From Ignavibacteria bacterium (GTDB lineage: Bacteria; Bacteroidota; Ignavibacteria; Tepidaquicellales; Tepidaquicellaceae), in the NCBI GenBank assembly GCA_016710985.1, contig JADJTX010000014.1, positions 81,829 to 145,828 on the forward strand: a stretch of 64,000 nucleotides of DNA, in the 5' to 3' direction. This document shows, piece by piece, positions 36,032-43,928 of this stretch (position 1 is its first letter; every line of letters begins with the position of its first letter). The translations under genes and the position numbers were made by a program. Under the pieces are notes generated by a model. It was not told the DNA's origin, made no database searches, and saw only the letters and a program-made list of their open reading frames with translations.

Positions 36032-36047
36032 TACATTATGTGTGCCA
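36032..36047 (-). promoter_or_regulatory. Sigma-54-like (-24/-12) promoter for the kdp operon
   Basis: On the minus strand TGGCACACATAATGTA matches the sigma-54 consensus TGGCAYR-N4-TTGCW in all of the -24 element, with the invariant GG, and in three of five -12 bases. The -12 GC appears as GT, which is a weakness. It would place the transcript start ~18 bases before the first small ORF. The nearby response regulator carries a sigma-54 activation domain, which supports the call. Confidence 0.5.
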
Positions 36048-36104
36048 TAAGAATTTTGATAAATTCAGTAAAATTTGAGAAGAGATTTGAAGATATCTTT
36101 CAAA

Positions 36105-36123
36105 ATGAAAAATTAATTTTCAT
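36105..36123. promoter_or_regulatory. Palindrome upstream of the kdp promoter, possible activator site
   Basis: ATGAAAA-ATTAA-TTTTCAT is a perfect 7-5-7 inverted repeat ~60 bp upstream of the sigma-54-like -24 element. That spacing is suitable for an enhancer-binding response regulator with a Fis-type HTH dimer. AT-rich palindromes do occur by chance here. Confidence 0.35.
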
Positions 36124-36343
36124 TATGGAATAGTGCGTAAAGATTCTTCAGAAAATATTAGAGAACCTCCGCTTCTGTCAAAATGTTTACCACCGACGGC
36201 CGCCTGAATAGCCGGTAACTTATTCGTTCAGAATGATTTTTTTTGACAAAACTATGACAATTGGAAAAATCAAAACAACTATGTTAATGAAGAAGAAAAA
36301 ATGCAGTCTAATTCTATTATTTTTTAAAAAAAAGATAACTAAA

Positions 36344-36967
36344 ATGAAAACATGTAATGTAATATTTATCACAGTTTTAATTTTTATGCTCTCTGTTCCG
36401 GTAATATTTTCTCAGTCCGGTTACAAGAAGGACTATATTACCGATGATATTTTAATAGACTATTCAGACGATTCGCTTGAGATAATAAACTCTGTGACCG
36501 GTATCAGAACTTTAATTCCGGCTTCAGATAATCTAAACAGTATTGGTATTGTAAGAGTAATCAATGACAGCCTGATAAGTGTTTCCGGAGATAACATTTC
36601 AAATGCAATGCTTAACATTAATAAAATAAATTCCATAAGTATAAGCAACGGTTCATACACAGGAATTGGCGTTGGTCTGGGAGCTTTGGCAGGTCTGGGA
36701 ATAGGAATACTTATTGTTTCAGGTACGGATCTTGAGCAATCAGAAGACCCTGTCACAAACCTTGTCCTTGCGCCTGCTAATATGGGACTTAATTTACTAT
36801 GGGGATTATTGAGTACTGTTTCCGGAGCTGTGATCGGCGGTGTAATAGGAGGAAACATATCATCATACGATAAATATTATCTGGATGAACACAACATCAA
36901 CAAGAGAAGAGAAATTGAAAAAATTCTAAAGCTAAACAGCAAGCTGAATGCTTATACTAAAAAATAG
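36344..36967 (+). CDS. Secreted or membrane protein with glycine-zipper-like hydrophobic segments
   Basis: I prefer the ATG at 36344, which gives 207 residues with a clean signal peptide (MKTCNVIFITVLIFMLSVPVIFSQ). The frame is open back to 36233, but that extension is lysine-rich and reads like non-coding sequence. The mature part has a beta-rich segment (~25-115, YITDDILIDYSDDSLEIINS...). Two Gly/Ala-rich hydrophobic stretches follow (GIGVGLGALAGLGIGILIV and LLSTVSGAVIGGVIGG), like glycine zippers, before a charged tail. The family is not recognised. It is transcribed away from the kdp operon and shares its upstream region. Confidence 0.6.
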   Translation: MKTCNVIFITVLIFMLSVPVIFSQSGYKKDYITDDILIDYSDDSLEIINSVTGIRTLIPASDNLNSIGIVRVINDSLISVSGDNISNAMLNINKINSISISNGSYTGIGVGLGALAGLGIGILIVSGTDLEQSEDPVTNLVLAPANMGLNLLWGLLSTVSGAVIGGVIGGNISSYDKYYLDEHNINKRREIEKILKLNSKLNAYTKK

Positions 36968-37057
36968 AAAGTACCCTGTGAAAAAACAACTTTCAACTTT
37001 TAACTTTTAACTTACTTCACTATCCGTTAATTTATTTTAAATAAATTAGACTTCTTA

Positions 37058-37788
37058 ATGATCTGTAAAAACTGCGGCTGTATATTTGAAGGCAAATACT
37101 GTAATCAATGCGGTCAGAAATTAATCGAAGGCAGATTTACACTGAAAGAAATATTACATAATTTCTTTCATAATTTTACTCATCTTGACAAAGGTATCTT
37201 ATTTCTTGCAAAAGAATTATATGTGAGACCAGGCATAGTAGCAAGAGAGTACATTGACGGGAAGCGTAATAAATATTTCAATCCCTTACAGTATCTGATC
37301 TTAATGGTAGCCATCAGCATGTTCATCACAATAAACTTCAATTTAATCGGACCACGTCCGGATCCGTCTCTGCTGTCAAGCACTGATACAGGCGTCAGAT
37401 TTTCAGCGCTTATCAGCAATTTTTTTTACAAGTATTTCAATCTGGTATTATTTCTTACAGTACCTGTTTCAGCTTTGTTTTCATGGCTTTTTTCAAAAAG
37501 TCCGGATACAATTATTCTGAGAATCTGATCTTCAATGCATTCATTGCTGCCCAGCGTACATTGACTTTCATATTGCTTTCACCATTTCTTTATTTTTCAA
37601 AAAAATTCTGGTATATAGGGATTGGATTTTATTATCTCTTCTGGCTGGTGTATTTCATATACGCTTTCCTTCAATTCTTCGGAGAAGGGAAACTGATAAC
37701 GATCGTAAAATTCCTGATAATGTATTGTCTTTTAATTGCCTTTGTACAGGTATCAGCCATATCTATAGTGTATCTTTTTTATTTTTAA
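37058..37788 (+). CDS. DUF3667-type zinc-ribbon membrane protein, frameshifted
   Basis: Two ORFs (37058-37528 and 37483-37788) read as one ~243-residue protein. The N-terminus is a zinc ribbon (CKNCGCIFEGKYCNQCGQK), followed by the DUF3667 pattern (RFTLKEILHNFFHNFTHLDKGILF, RPGIVAREYIDGKRNKYFNPLQYL). Four to five membrane helices complete it. The first frame ends ALFSWLFSKSPDT and the second gives FFKKSGYNYSENLIFNAF. One added T in the T6 run at 37488-37493 joins them as SWLFFKKSGYNYSEN. The function is unknown. Such proteins are common in Bacteroidota. Confidence 0.78.
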
Positions 37789-37927
37789 ATAATTACCGGA
37801 ATTCCGCAGAACCTTAGTTTCAGGCCATACTTAAAAAGAGAGTATTATGGTATGAATAAAAGAAGATATTTGAAATGTTTTCTCTGAACTCATTTCTAAA
37901 ACAGAGTTTATTTTTTCCAAGGAGGTA

Positions 37928-39271
37928 TTATCCCGCACCGAATTCTTTCAGCTTCCTGTATAGTGTTACAGATCCTATCCCGAGCTTTTCCGAAGTGATG
38001 GTTTTATTATGATTGTTTTCAGAATATACTTTTAATATATGCTGCTTCTCGATTTCTTTCAAAGATTCAGAATGGTCAGCACCTGCAGACTTAATCTCAA
38101 ATATTTCTTCAGGAAGATCCTCAACGGTAAGTTCACTTTCACTGCAAAGTATCATTGCCCGTTCAATGATATTTTTAAGTTCACGGATGTTCCCGGGAAA
38201 AGTATATTCCTTAAGCTTTGCAATAAAATCCGGGTTTGCTTTGGAAATGCTCTTCTTTAATTTCTCATTATAATTATTTATAAAATTATTTATGAGAAGT
38301 TCAATATCATCTTTCCTTTCACGAAGGGAAGGAAGTTCAATGGTAAAAGTGTTGAGACGGTAAAAAAGATCATTTTTAAAACTCCCCTTTTCAATTTCAG
38401 CCTTTAGATCTTTATTGGTTGCTGATATGACTCTTACATCGACGTGTGTATTTTTTGTATCTCCGACTTTTGTAAATGTGCTTGTTTCAAGTACTCGTAG
38501 TAATTTAGACTGGGTTTCAATGCTCATGTCACCGATCTCATCAAGAAAGATCGTTCCTCCGCTTGCAGCTTCAAAAAATCCTTTCTTATCTTTTACTGCG
38601 CCTGTGAAAGCTCCCTTTACATATCCGAAGAGCTCAGACTCCTGAAGATCTTTAGGGATCGAACTGCAGTTGATGGCAATGAAAGCCTTATCTTTCCTCC
38701 TTCCGGCTTCATGAATTGCCTGTGCAAATAATTCCTTTCCTGTACCTGTCTCACCAAGCAGCAGCACTGTAGTATTTGTATCTGCAACTTTCTTGGCAAG
38801 CTCAATTGCAGCTGAAATGGATTTGGCTTTTCCGGTTATGGAAGAAAAGCTGAATTTTTTATCAACTTTGCTTTGGAGTTGATTTATCCTTGTCTTTAAA
38901 CTTGCTTTATCAAATGCCTGCCTGACTTTCAAAATAATTTCATCTTCATCTTTTCCCTTTTCAATATAATCATAAGCTCCGTTTCTCATCGCTTCAATTC
39001 CGTCGCGGATACTTGCGAAAGCTGTCATAACAATTATTTCCGTTTCAGGAGATCTCTCTTTGATCATTTTAGTAAGCTGTATGCCGTTAATATCCGGAAG
39101 GATAACGTCGATAAGTGCAACATGAAAAAAATTATTTTCAATAGAATTAATTCCTTCTTCAGCAGTTTCGAATGACTTCACTTCATAACCTTCAAGGGAA
39201 AGAATTCTCTCAAGCAACAATCTCAGGTTCGGCTCATCGTCAATTATTATTACATGTCTTTTATCCGTCAT
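37928..39271 (-). CDS. Sigma-54-dependent response regulator, probable kdp activator
   Basis: 447-residue NtrC-family regulator. The receiver domain (~5-120) has phospho-acceptor D55 (ALIDVILPD). The AAA+ sigma-54 activation domain (~145-375) has Walker A GETGTGKE, the sigma-54 contact loop GAFTGA, GGTIFLDEIGD (Walker B) and the R-finger region. A Fis-type HTH closes it (KTITSEKLGIGSVTLYRKLKEFG). It lies ~2 kb from the kdp operon, whose leader has a -24/-12-like promoter and a palindrome. It probably takes the place of the OmpR-type KdpE. It is not adjacent to the kinase, so the pairing is inferred. Confidence 0.88.
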   Translation of the reverse strand: MTDKRHVIIIDDEPNLRLLLERILSLEGYEVKSFETAEEGINSIENNFFHVALIDVILPDINGIQLTKMIKERSPETEIIVMTAFASIRDGIEAMRNGAYDYIEKGKDEDEIILKVRQAFDKASLKTRINQLQSKVDKKFSFSSITGKAKSISAAIELAKKVADTNTTVLLLGETGTGKELFAQAIHEAGRRKDKAFIAINCSSIPKDLQESELFGYVKGAFTGAVKDKKGFFEAASGGTIFLDEIGDMSIETQSKLLRVLETSTFTKVGDTKNTHVDVRVISATNKDLKAEIEKGSFKNDLFYRLNTFTIELPSLRERKDDIELLINNFINNYNEKLKKSISKANPDFIAKLKEYTFPGNIRELKNIIERAMILCSESELTVEDLPEEIFEIKSAGADHSESLKEIEKQHILKVYSENNHNKTITSEKLGIGSVTLYRKLKEFGAG

Positions 39272-39296
39272 TGAATTCTATAAATTTTCTATTTCC

Positions 39297-39355
39297 AAAA
39301 TTACAAATCTTACAAATCTTACAAATCTTATAAATCTTATAAATCTTAATGAATC
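39297..39355. repeat. Nonamer array ACAAATCTT/ATAAATCTT
   Basis: Five to six near-perfect 9-base units run from the upstream end of the response-regulator gene to the stop codon of the 116-residue membrane protein gene. This is another array touching a stop codon, here with period 9. Confidence 0.85.
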
Positions 39356-39706
39356 TTATGAATCGACGTTTGCATCAATGTGAAGCTTATGAAGTATCCT
39401 GTGAATAACAGGTGACATGAATATTGCCATGCTGGAAAGGAATGTTACTCCGCTGAACAATGCATAGCAGCCTGCAAAGATTTTGGCAGCATTACTGTTT
39501 AGATCGTTTATTGCCCCCATTCCGCCAAGTATCATTGAAGCATTGAGGAACGCATCGACCCAGTCTAAGTCAGCTATGAAATGATAACCGCAAACGCCGA
39601 TTGTCAGTGCAGCTATAAAAATCATCAAAGCAAACTTTCCGGATTTCATAACACGCTGCTTAAATTTCTTTTTGCTTGCAAGCGGTTCATTGAATGGTTC
39701 GTACAT
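39356..39706 (-). CDS. Small two- to three-helix membrane protein of unknown function
   Basis: 116 residues. A basic N-terminal region (EPLASKKKFKQRVMKSGK) is followed by a membrane helix (FALMIFIAALTIGVCGYHFI), a loop WVDAFLNASMILGGMGAINDLNSNAAKIF, and a second helix (FAGCYALFSGVTFLSSMAIFMSPV). The tail is His-rich (HRILHKLHID). The two-helix plus re-entrant-loop pattern with GGMG recalls small ion-channel-like proteins, but no canonical K+ filter (TVGYG) is present. Homologues of this arrangement exist widely as uncharacterized membrane proteins. Confidence 0.7.
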   Translation of the reverse strand: MYEPFNEPLASKKKFKQRVMKSGKFALMIFIAALTIGVCGYHFIADLDWVDAFLNASMILGGMGAINDLNSNAAKIFAGCYALFSGVTFLSSMAIFMSPVIHRILHKLHIDANVDS

Positions 39707-39756
39707 AGTTCAAAATTAATCAAGTGTAAATTAAAATGTAATGGAACAAATCAGAA

Positions 39757-39864
39757 AATTTGGAATTTGGGATTCGGGATTTTTTAGATCGCTTAAAGTT
39801 TATCGTCAATCTGAATTAAAAGTAATAATCAAATTCCAAATCCTAAATCCCAAATTCCAAATTG
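39757..39864. repeat. Inverted repeat of AATTTGG words at the rlmD 3' end
   Basis: AATTTGGAATTTGGGATT (left arm, ~39757-39776) has its inverted copy at ~39845-39864, with related words (AAATTCCAAATCCTAAATCCC) filling the right arm. The loop is ~70 bases. The right arm encodes the last residues (N-L-E-F-G-I) and the stop of rlmD, so the element has replaced the gene's original 3' end. Confidence 0.75.
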
Positions 39865-41263
39865 ACAAGACTTACTACATTTTCTACATGATATGTATGC
39901 GGAAACATATCCACCGGCTGAATTTTTTCGATCTTATATTTTCCTTTACTGCAGATTATTTGTAAATCCCGCGCCTGTGTATGGGGATTACAGCTTACAT
40001 ATATTATTTTTTCAAAACTTGTCTCAGATAATATCTCACAAATCTTCGGATGAAGCCCTGCGCGCGGAGGATCTAAGATCATTTTATCATAATCAGGAAT
40101 TGAGCTTTCATTCTCTAAATAATTCTTTATGTCTGAACAAACGACTTCCGTATTCACTATTTTGTTTAAGGAAGAATTTGTATTTGCATCCTTGATTGCT
40201 TCAGGAATTAATTCAACCCCTAACACTTTGTTTACTAAGTCCGAAATGAAAATCGAGATCGAACCCGCGCCGCAATAGAGATCCAGGACATTGTCACTTT
40301 TAGTAAAATTACCGAATGTTATGGCTGTATTGAATAATTTCTCCGCCTGCAGGGTGTTTGTCTGAAAGAAAGACTGCGATGAAATTTTGAACAGATATTC
40401 TTTTCCGATAGCTGTCTTTAGTTTTTCATAAATGAAACCGCTGCCGGAAAGTATGACTTCTGATTCACCCGTCGCAACCTGCGCTTTCTTTTGAGTAATG
40501 GAATTGATAACCGTAGTTATGGAAGCATGATTTGATTTTAATTGTTCTGCATAATCTTTTATAAGCGCATCATCTCTTTCATATGTAATTATGTTTATCA
40601 TCAGATCATTTGTATTTTTGCTCTGACGGATAATTAAGAATCTGAGAAAACCGCTTTGTGTTTTAGTTGAATAAACGGAAATGTTTTTCTTTTTAAAAAA
40701 TCTCTTGTGAAGTTTAATATGCTGTTGGATATTTCCGATTGCAGAAAACATTTTTCGATGTTGATTATTTTCGAATGAAACTTTGGAACGTGCAGTCCGA
40801 GCGCAAACCTTTCCCTCTCTGTATTGATATCCTTTTCAGTCACCCACTCATCATCTGAAAAAGAAAATTCCATTTTATTCCTGTAAAAGAAAACGTCATC
40901 GCTTCTGATTGCTTCCGGAATAATTAAGTCTTTAAATCCGCCTATCCTTTCAAATGCGTTTCTTACAACATTGGTCTTGTAATCGATCTGCTTTTCATAA
41001 TCATAGTTCTGAAGCTTGCATCCGCCGCAGACTCCGAAGTAACTGCACTCAGGGTCTTTTCTGTATTGAGACGGCTTAATTATTTCAATAAGCTTCGCCT
41101 CGGCAAAATTTGATTTCTTTTTTGATATTTTAATTAATGCTTCGTCTCCCGGCAAAGTGCCTCCGGAAAAAATAACAAATCCGTCTTCGAGCTTTGAGAC
41201 ACCTTTTCCTTCTGAATTAAGTTCAATTACATTTACATTTATCTCATCACCCTTTTTAATCAT
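39843..41263 (-). CDS. rlmD: 23S rRNA (uracil-C5)-methyltransferase RlmD, frameshifted
   Basis: Two overlapping ORFs (40634-41263 and 39843-40751) make one ~470-residue RNA m5U methyltransferase. The first has the TRAM domain (INVNVIELNSEGKGVSKL) and the four-Cys iron-sulphur site (C-x5-CGGC ... C). The second has the SAM-binding domain (VLDLYCGAGSISIFI), DPPRAGLHP and catalytic SCNPHTQARD. The frames join as TRDFFKKKNISVYSTKTQ if one base is changed in the A6 run at 40695-40700. The target (U1939 or U747) cannot be told from sequence. The C-terminus is encoded by a repeat. Confidence 0.88.
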
Positions 41264-41346
41264 TCATAATGCTATTTAATAAAAAGTGTATATTAATTAT
41301 TATATCCAATATTTAAAATGCCATAACCAGTTTTAATATTAACTCA

Positions 41347-42135
41347 TTGAAAAAAAACAGAATACATATTATCGGAGGCGGGAATTTAGGAGCAGCAATA
41401 GCCATAGGACTGTCAAAGTTTTCTCCGGACTCTGAGATCACAATTACAAGAAGAAATATTCAGCCGATTCAGTTTCTTGAAAAGCAAAATATTCGAGTAT
41501 CAGCTGATAATACTTTAGAAATCAACAAGGCTGACATTATTATTCTGACTATAAAACCTTATCAGGTTGAAACTGTCTTTAAGGAAATATTACCTCTCGT
41601 TAAAAATAAAATTATAGCATCGGCGGTCAGCGGATTAAGTATTGATACTCTTGAAGAAAGAACATGTCGTGAGAGTTCAATTGTCAGGATCATGCCGAAC
41701 ATTGCAGCGCAGTTCGGTGCTTCCGCAACCTGTGTTTCATATTCAGAAAACAATCACGAAGCCGGTCAAAAAATATTCGGACTATTCAGTTTGCTTGGAA
41801 CCGCTTTGGTGATCGAAGAAAAGCTGATGGATGGCGCTACGATCTTAGGCGCGTGCGGGACTGCATATGCTTTACGATATATCAGGGCTGCCATGCAGGC
41901 GGGTATTGAAATCGGCTTTGACGCACAGACAGCTTTAGCCATTGCTTCTCAAACGGTAAAAGGAGCAGCTCAGATGTCACTTGAAGAAAAAGTTCATCCC
42001 GAACAATTGATTGACAGAGTAACTACTCCACAGGGCTGTACAATTGTAGGTTTAAATGAAATGGAGCATCAGGGCTTTAGCTCTTCTTTGATAAAGGGAA
42101 TAAAGACTTCATTTGATAAGATCAATAAAAAATAA
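41347..42135 (+). CDS. proC: Pyrroline-5-carboxylate reductase
   Basis: 262-residue ProC that reduces pyrroline-5-carboxylate to proline with NAD(P)H. The Rossmann motif is IHIIGGGNLGAAIAIGL. The C-terminal dimerisation helix bundle includes LGACGTAYALRYIRAAMQAG, the TVKGAAQMSLE segment and the signature VTTPQGCTIVGLNEME. The frame has no ATG at the right place. It starts at TTG 41347, four codons before IHIIGGG, which gives a full domain. It is monocistronic or read with kdsD 57 bp downstream. Confidence 0.93.
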   Translation: MKKNRIHIIGGGNLGAAIAIGLSKFSPDSEITITRRNIQPIQFLEKQNIRVSADNTLEINKADIIILTIKPYQVETVFKEILPLVKNKIIASAVSGLSIDTLEERTCRESSIVRIMPNIAAQFGASATCVSYSENNHEAGQKIFGLFSLLGTALVIEEKLMDGATILGACGTAYALRYIRAAMQAGIEIGFDAQTALAIASQTVKGAAQMSLEEKVHPEQLIDRVTTPQGCTIVGLNEMEHQGFSSSLIKGIKTSFDKINKK

Positions 42136-42192
42136 GTAAGAGTTCGTTTTTAAATTATTTCAATTCATATTAGCAGAAACTTAAGAGCATTA

Positions 42193-43188
42193 ATGAAAAA
42201 ATCCAAAAGCCAGCGGAACATCATTTCAAACGGAAGGAAAGTTATTTCAATAGAGAAAAATGCAATAGCCGGACTTGAAAAAAGATTCAGGAATGAGGAG
42301 TTCATAAAATATTTTATAGAAGCGGTTGAAACGATATATAAATGTAAAGGAAAAGTTGTTGTGACAGGCATTGGCAAGTCGGGAATCATTGCACAGAAGA
42401 TAGTTGCTACATTCAATTCGACCGGAACATATTCAATATTCCTGCATTCGGCAGACAGTGTTCACGGGGACCTCGGAGTTTTAAGAAAGGAAGATGTCGT
42501 CATCATCATTTCCAAAAGCGGTGACTCTGAGGAGATCAAACAGATCATTCCAAGCATTAAAATTTTAAACATTAAGATCATTGCTCTCGTCGGTGTTACT
42601 GATTCAGAACTTGCAAAGCTATCGGATATAGTACTGGATGCTTCGGTAAAGGAAGAAGCATGCCCTCACAATCTTGCTCCGACATCTTCTACTACCGCAG
42701 CAATGGTACTCGGAGATGCTATAGCAATTGCTCTTTTGCAGAAAAGGGATTTCACATCAGAAAATTTTGCGCTTGTTCATCCGGGAGGTAATCTTGGAAA
42801 GAGGCTCCTTTTGAAAGTTGATGATATAATGACAAAAGGTGAAGACATCCCTGTTGTAAAGATAAAAGACAATCTCAAAGATGTTATTTATATGATCTCA
42901 TCAAAAAGACTCGGCTGCGCCTGTGTAATCAGCAAGACAAAGATAGCGGGGATAGTAACTGACGGAGACATTAGACGTCTGCTTGAGAAGAACTTCGACA
43001 AGATCAGCAACACAAAAGCATACGACATTATGAATCCGAATCCAAAGATAATCTCAAAAGACATGCTTGCATTGTCAGCGCTTGAGCTGATGGAGAAAAA
43101 TAAGATAACACAGCTGATAGTGGGTGATAAAAATAAGAGACCTATCGGGATCATACACATGCACCGCCTGCTCGAAGAAGGATTATAA
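42193..43188 (+). CDS. kdsD: D-arabinose-5-phosphate isomerase (KpsF/GutQ family)
   Basis: 331-residue isomerase that converts ribulose-5-P to arabinose-5-P, the first step to Kdo. The SIS domain (~35-185) has VVVTGIGKSGIIAQKIVATFNSTGT, HGDLGVLRKEDVVIIISKSGDSEE and CPHNLAPTSSTTAAMVLGDAIAIAL. Two CBS domains follow (~205-262 and ~275-331). The gene is directly followed, one base after its stop, by lptC, and then by an OstA-like gene. That is the conserved Kdo/LPS-export arrangement. Confidence 0.95.
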   Translation: MKKSKSQRNIISNGRKVISIEKNAIAGLEKRFRNEEFIKYFIEAVETIYKCKGKVVVTGIGKSGIIAQKIVATFNSTGTYSIFLHSADSVHGDLGVLRKEDVVIIISKSGDSEEIKQIIPSIKILNIKIIALVGVTDSELAKLSDIVLDASVKEEACPHNLAPTSSTTAAMVLGDAIAIALLQKRDFTSENFALVHPGGNLGKRLLLKVDDIMTKGEDIPVVKIKDNLKDVIYMISSKRLGCACVISKTKIAGIVTDGDIRRLLEKNFDKISNTKAYDIMNPNPKIISKDMLALSALELMEKNKITQLIVGDKNKRPIGIIHMHRLLEEGL

Positions 43189-43189
43189 G

Positions 43190-43732
43190 ATGGTTTATCA
43201 GAATAATTTTATCTTTTTAATTTTATTGTTCCTTGTTCTGTCTCTGTCATCCTGTGGCGATAAATTTAAACCAACACAAACTAATCTGAATACAGCAGAA
43301 ATACCCGCTCAGGAAAGCTGGAACTCAACTGTTATATTTTCAGATTCGGGACAGACAAAAGCAATTCTTGAAGCCGGGCATATCTCTGTCTACAGCATGA
43401 AGGGCTTTACTTTAATAGACAGCGGTGCTAAAGTGAATTTTTATACAGACGGCAAAGTTGCCTCAACTCTTACCGGAAGAAAAGGCAAGATTAATGACAA
43501 AACAAAAGACATAGAGATCTATGACAGTGTTAATGTCGTAAACACGGAAGGAAGTGAATTAAAAACACAAAAGCTGCTATGGAACAATATGACACGCAGA
43601 GTTTCATCAGATGAGTTTGTAAGCATTAAGACACCTGCGGAAACCATTGAAGGCATTGGATTTGAGTCAGATCAGAATTTAAAGAATTATAAAATATTTA
43701 AAGTAAGCGGAACGTTTAACAATGAGCAATGA
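43190..43732 (+). CDS. lptC: LPS export ABC transporter periplasmic protein LptC
   Basis: 180-residue LptC. The start at 43190, one base after the kdsD stop, is chosen over 43124 because it gives a clean lipoprotein signal (LILLFLVLSLSSC, Cys at position 22). The mature protein has the LptC/OstA-like beta-jellyroll pattern (AILEAGHISVYSMKGFTLIDSGAKVNFY, LTGRKGKINDKTKDIEIYDSVNVV). LptC passes LPS from the LptBFG extractor to the LptA bridge. Its last four residues (NNEQ) and stop lie in a GAACAAT/GAGCAAT array. Confidence 0.85.
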   Translation: MVYQNNFIFLILLFLVLSLSSCGDKFKPTQTNLNTAEIPAQESWNSTVIFSDSGQTKAILEAGHISVYSMKGFTLIDSGAKVNFYTDGKVASTLTGRKGKINDKTKDIEIYDSVNVVNTEGSELKTQKLLWNNMTRRVSSDEFVSIKTPAETIEGIGFESDQNLKNYKIFKVSGTFNNEQ

Positions 43733-43775
43733 ACAATGAACAATGAACAATGAGCAATGAACAATGTGCAATGAA
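43718..43775. repeat. Heptamer array ACAATGA/GCAATGA
   Basis: Eight to nine heptamers (ACAATGA or GCAATGA) run from inside the last codons of lptC into the intergenic region. The same words make up part of the 48-kb array. Confidence 0.9.
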
Positions 43776-43835
43776 AATTTAAGAATTAAGAATTTTTAGT
43801 TTCGATGATTGATGATTATAAGATTAAATATTTAA

Positions 43836-43900
43836 CAGATTAACCGATCAACCAATTAACAAATTAACAAATCAACCGATAAACCAATTAACCAATTTAA
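43836..43900. repeat. AACCAATTAACA-type repeat before the OstA-like gene
   Basis: Repeats of AACCGATCAACCAATTAACAAATTAACAAATC-type words end at the likely translation start of the OstA-like gene. They may have altered its initiation region. Confidence 0.7.
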
Positions 43901-43928
43901 AAAAATATTTTATATTCTCGTAATAATT

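Noticed and set aside
35906..36133. Plus-strand ORF opposite the kdp leader
   Set aside because: It lies antisense to the small kdp ORF and the promoter region, has no domain and begins with no RBS.
36233..36343. N-terminal extension of the glycine-zipper protein
   Set aside because: The extra 37 residues are Lys/Phe-rich low-complexity translation of AT-rich DNA, and the signal peptide begins at 36344.
43124..43189. Longer lptC start at 43124
   Set aside because: It overlaps the kdsD coding end and hides the lipoprotein signal; 43190 starts one base after the kdsD stop.
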